64,000 nucleotides of DNA. Source: Actinomycetota bacterium. GTDB taxonomy: Bacteria > Actinomycetota > CADDZG01 > WHSQ01. Where the stretch lies: the NCBI GenBank assembly GCA_030446465.1, contig JAUJNI010000003.1:441334-505333 (forward strand), read 5' to 3'. A program made the position numbers and the translations under genes. The notes beneath the pieces are model-generated. The model ran no database searches. It was not told the origin of the DNA and saw only the letters and a program-made list of their open reading frames with translations. Positions 61,851 through 64,000 of the stretch are shown here, piece after piece (the stretch's first letter is position 1; each line of letters begins with the position of its first letter).

Positions 61851-63160
61851 CTGCAGGCCCTTAATACCGCTTCGGTCATCAGCTCGACTGCGCGCTCGAA
61901 CCCCTTCACCTCGACGCGCTCGTCGTGACCGTGGATCGTCGCGAGCAACTCGGGAGTAAGCACCAGAGGCACCCAGCCGTAGCCGGTGGCCCCCCGCTTT
62001 CGAAAGGCGCGCACGTCCGTGGTGCCGGGGGTGAGGGACGGGACGACGACCATGTTCGAAGCAAGTGTGCGAGAGACCTCCTGCGCGATCTCATAGAAGC
62101 GCCCTCTCTCGCTGACGGGACTGCCGTTGAGACCAATGGTGTCGACCGTGACGCCGTACTTCGCCGCGGTCTTAGCGGCGGTGGCCACGAATTGAGCGGG
62201 ATCGGTGTCTGGAAGCAATCTGCAGTCGAGCGCTCCCTGCGCATCTCCCGGCACGACGTTGTGCTTGTAGCCCGCGCTGACTTGTGTGGGAGTCACGGTG
62301 TCGGCCAGCAGAGCCCCGATCGTTCCCGCGGCTCTGAGTTGCTTGGCGAGCGCTCGGGCGACAAGTGGACCACCGCTTCCTGCGAGCGTGCGAAAGGCCT
62401 TCTCACGACCACCAGAAGAAGCTTCTGCCAGGGAGCGGAACTGGTCGCGCATCACAGGGTGGATTCGTGGAGATCGATAGCCACTCAGCTTGCCCATCAC
62501 CTTCATCAGATTGTGGGCCGCGTTCCGTCGCGGGGGCAGCGAGCCGTGCCCCGGATCACCTTCGGCCGAGAGCCTCAACCACAGCGCGGTCTTCTCTCCG
62601 AGCACGATGGGCATCACGGGGGCGTCGATGATCCCCGACAAGCCGAAGCCGCCTTCTCCCAGCACCTCCGGCGCGGGTCGTCCCTGGCCGAATCCAACGG
62701 CTTCGGGATGAGCGTCGAGCAGCCACTCGGCCCCCTCGACCCCTCCCGCTTCCTCATCGGCCACGGCGACGACGATCACCTCCCGGCGCAGCTCGGTGTC
62801 TGACTGGGCAACGGCTGCGGCGGCCTCCGCGTGCATCACCGCGATGCCCTTCATGTCGAGGGCCCCCCGGCCCCACACGAAGCCGTCGGCGATGGCGCCT
62901 CCGAAGGGGTCGTGAGACCAGCGTTCCTCTTCGACTCCAACCACGTCGGTGTGTGACAGCAACACGAGGGCGGGGCGGTCCCTGGGTCCGTCGAGCCGCG
63001 CCACTAGATTGCGACGCCCCCCGGGACTCACGAAGATGTTGGCCTCCAACCCGGCACCCTCGAGTCGCTGTCTCAACAGCTCCGCGGCAGGGCCTTCGTT
63101 GCCCGGAGGGTTCGTGGAGTCCACCCGTAACAGCGTCGACAGAAGCTCGAGGCCGGGCAT
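61847..63160 (-). CDS. M20 family metallopeptidase
   Basis: The 437-residue protein has the M20 metal motifs: LLSHTDVV (His), GALDMKG (Asp), ADEEAGG (Glu pair) and, near the end, GATGYGW and ATIHGHDERV (His). ArgE/DapE-type deacylase or carboxypeptidase activity is likely; the substrate is not certain. Its stop is overlapped by the downstream GNAT frame. Confidence 0.9.
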   Translation of the reverse strand: MPGLELLSTLLRVDSTNPPGNEGPAAELLRQRLEGAGLEANIFVSPGGRRNLVARLDGPRDRPALVLLSHTDVVGVEEERWSHDPFGGAIADGFVWGRGALDMKGIAVMHAEAAAAVAQSDTELRREVIVVAVADEEAGGVEGAEWLLDAHPEAVGFGQGRPAPEVLGEGGFGLSGIIDAPVMPIVLGEKTALWLRLSAEGDPGHGSLPPRRNAAHNLMKVMGKLSGYRSPRIHPVMRDQFRSLAEASSGGREKAFRTLAGSGGPLVARALAKQLRAAGTIGALLADTVTPTQVSAGYKHNVVPGDAQGALDCRLLPDTDPAQFVATAAKTAAKYGVTVDTIGLNGSPVSERGRFYEIAQEVSRTLASNMVVVPSLTPGTTDVRAFRKRGATGYGWVPLVLTPELLATIHGHDERVEVKGFERAVELMTEAVLRACS

Positions 63161-63186
63161 TCGGTCACCTTATAAGCTCCGCCTCA

Positions 63187-64000
63187 GTGAAAGCGCTTGT
63201 GACCGGCGCGACCGGTTTCATTGGATCCCACATGGTCGAGCACCTGTGCGAACAGGGCTTCGACGTGGTCGCAGGAGACCTTCCCAGCGCGCTCGACGCT
63301 CCACCCGAGGACCGGACGAGATGGCCGGGGGTCTGCAGAGCGGCAGGAGCCAAGCTCGTGGCGCTCGACCTCACCGACCAAGAGTCGACGAGCGCCGCCG
63401 TTCGGGATGCGGAGCTCGTCTTCCACGTTGCGGCTGTGTTCGACTACACCGCTCCCGAGGGCCTGCTGCGGGCCGTCAACGTGGACGGCACGCGGACCCT
63501 CTTCGATGCGCTGACGAGGGCCGGATCCTGTACCCGGGTCCTCAACTGGGGCGCCGGGGGGATCTATGGGTCGCCCGGGCCGAATGTAATCCCGTTTCAG
63601 GAGAGCGGCCCGAAGCGTCCGAGCAATCGTTACCTCGTGTCCAAGTGGGATCAGGAGGTGCTCGCCCACTCCTACCGTCAACATGGCATCGAGGTCACCT
63701 CGATCCGGCCCACCTCTCCCTATGGGCCTCGAGCGGCCTACGGCTCCGGTCAGTTGCTCATGGGGCTGGCCGAGAGGCCGGTGGCCTTCAGCAACCTCAC
63801 CGGCAACATCCCGTTCGTGCACGTCCGGGACCTCTGCCGTGCCGCGTTGCACCTCGCCCGGTTGCCGGTGGCAGACGGCGAGGCCTATAACGTCAGCGAC
63901 GAGGGACGCATCGACGCCGTGGCCCTTGCCCGCCTGGTCGCCGTTGAGATGGGGGTCAGACCGAAGATGCTTCCGCCGCTGCCCATACCTCTCGTACGGC
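63187..64000 (+). CDS. NAD-dependent epimerase/dehydratase (extended SDR), C-terminus off the edge
   Basis: The protein begins MKALVTGATGFIGSHMVEHL (GxxGxxG) at a GTG and runs open through 271 codons to base 64000. The catalytic YxxxK lies in NRYLVSKWDQE, and an active-site-type Ser/Thr is likely in LNWGAGGIYG. The substrate (sugar nucleotide or steroid-like) is unknown. It diverges from the M20 gene across 26 bp. Confidence 0.9.
   Translation, partial: MKALVTGATGFIGSHMVEHLCEQGFDVVAGDLPSALDAPPEDRTRWPGVCRAAGAKLVALDLTDQESTSAAVRDAELVFHVAAVFDYTAPEGLLRAVNVDGTRTLFDALTRAGSCTRVLNWGAGGIYGSPGPNVIPFQESGPKRPSNRYLVSKWDQEVLAHSYRQHGIEVTSIRPTSPYGPRAAYGSGQLLMGLAERPVAFSNLTGNIPFVHVRDLCRAALHLARLPVADGEAYNVSDEGRIDAVALARLVAVEMGVRPKMLPPLPIPLVR

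Noticed and set aside
1-64000. CRISPR arrays and rRNA genes
   Set aside because: No regularly spaced repeats and no rRNA-like stretch were seen.

Overview
This window is high-GC chromosomal DNA from an actinobacterium. The gene order around the replication origin matches the classic actinobacterial core almost gene for gene (cca/pcnA - DUF6049 - murJ - ECF sigma/anti-sigma - trxB - cwlM - parB/parA - rsmG - jag - yidC - yidD - rnpA - rpmH - dnaA - dnaN - recF - DUF721 - gyrB - gyrA - DUF3566 - tRNA-Ile - tRNA-Ala - crgA). The lineage is not obviously Mycobacterium or Streptomyces: murJ and the kinase are separate genes, a lone pilT sits beside cca, and several families look like those of deep-branching or uncultured Actinomycetota. 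The species cannot be named from sequence alone.

Layout. 1-2.6 kb: cca (cut by the window edge), pilT and a small KGG-repeat protein. 2.7-12.5 kb: a left-to-right cell-envelope and redox block (DUF6049 protein, MurJ, a membrane Ser/Thr kinase, ECF sigma and zinc-finger anti-sigma, thioredoxin reductase, M23 peptidase, CwlM-type amidase), meeting msrA head-on. 13.0-17.9 kb: a leftward, tightly overlapped operon rpmH-rnpA-yidD-yidC-jag-rsmG-parA-parB with two parS-like sites. 17.9-28.2 kb: oriC with DnaA boxes on both sides of dnaA, then dnaN, recF, DUF721, gyrB, gyrA and DUF3566. 28.3-31.9 kb: an OpuC/OpuB-type osmoprotectant ABC transporter whose binding protein has its two lobes in swapped order. 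32-34.6 kb: DUF1684, an MFS exporter, tRNA-Ile and trxA.

34.7-52.8 kb is an accessory region lying between tRNA-Ile and tRNA-Ala, genes that are normally neighbours just after gyrA. It holds small acquired genes (GNAT, DinB, VapBC, an ERCC4 nuclease, a membrane phosphoesterase), decayed remnants (a DUF326 copper-binding fragment and a frameshifted membrane protein), and a leftward 9.8-kb unit of 13 genes for copper export and extracytoplasmic thiol handling (copA, copZ, a TauE/SafE-cupredoxin fusion, ccdA, two redoxins, a Cu/Zn-type permease, a beta-propeller and several small membrane proteins). It ends with a MerR-family regulator that carries a metallothionein-like Cys-rich tail, followed by a 59-residue metallothionein-like protein with the same Cys pattern; the pair sits behind a MerR-type operator.

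52.9-64 kb is mixed housekeeping: methyltransferase, Vms1/Rv2629-like eRF1-fold protein, RlpA-like protein, dienelactone hydrolase, SCP2 protein, Nudix-metallo-beta-lactamase fusion, thiolase, a copper-type CsoR with its operator, CrgA, class E sortase, GNAT, M20 peptidase and an epimerase cut by the right edge. The most unusual items are the MerR/metallothionein pair, the permuted osmoprotectant-binding protein, the copper/thiol unit, and the separate, apparently active kinase beside MurJ. No rRNA, CRISPR array, transposase or integrase was seen.
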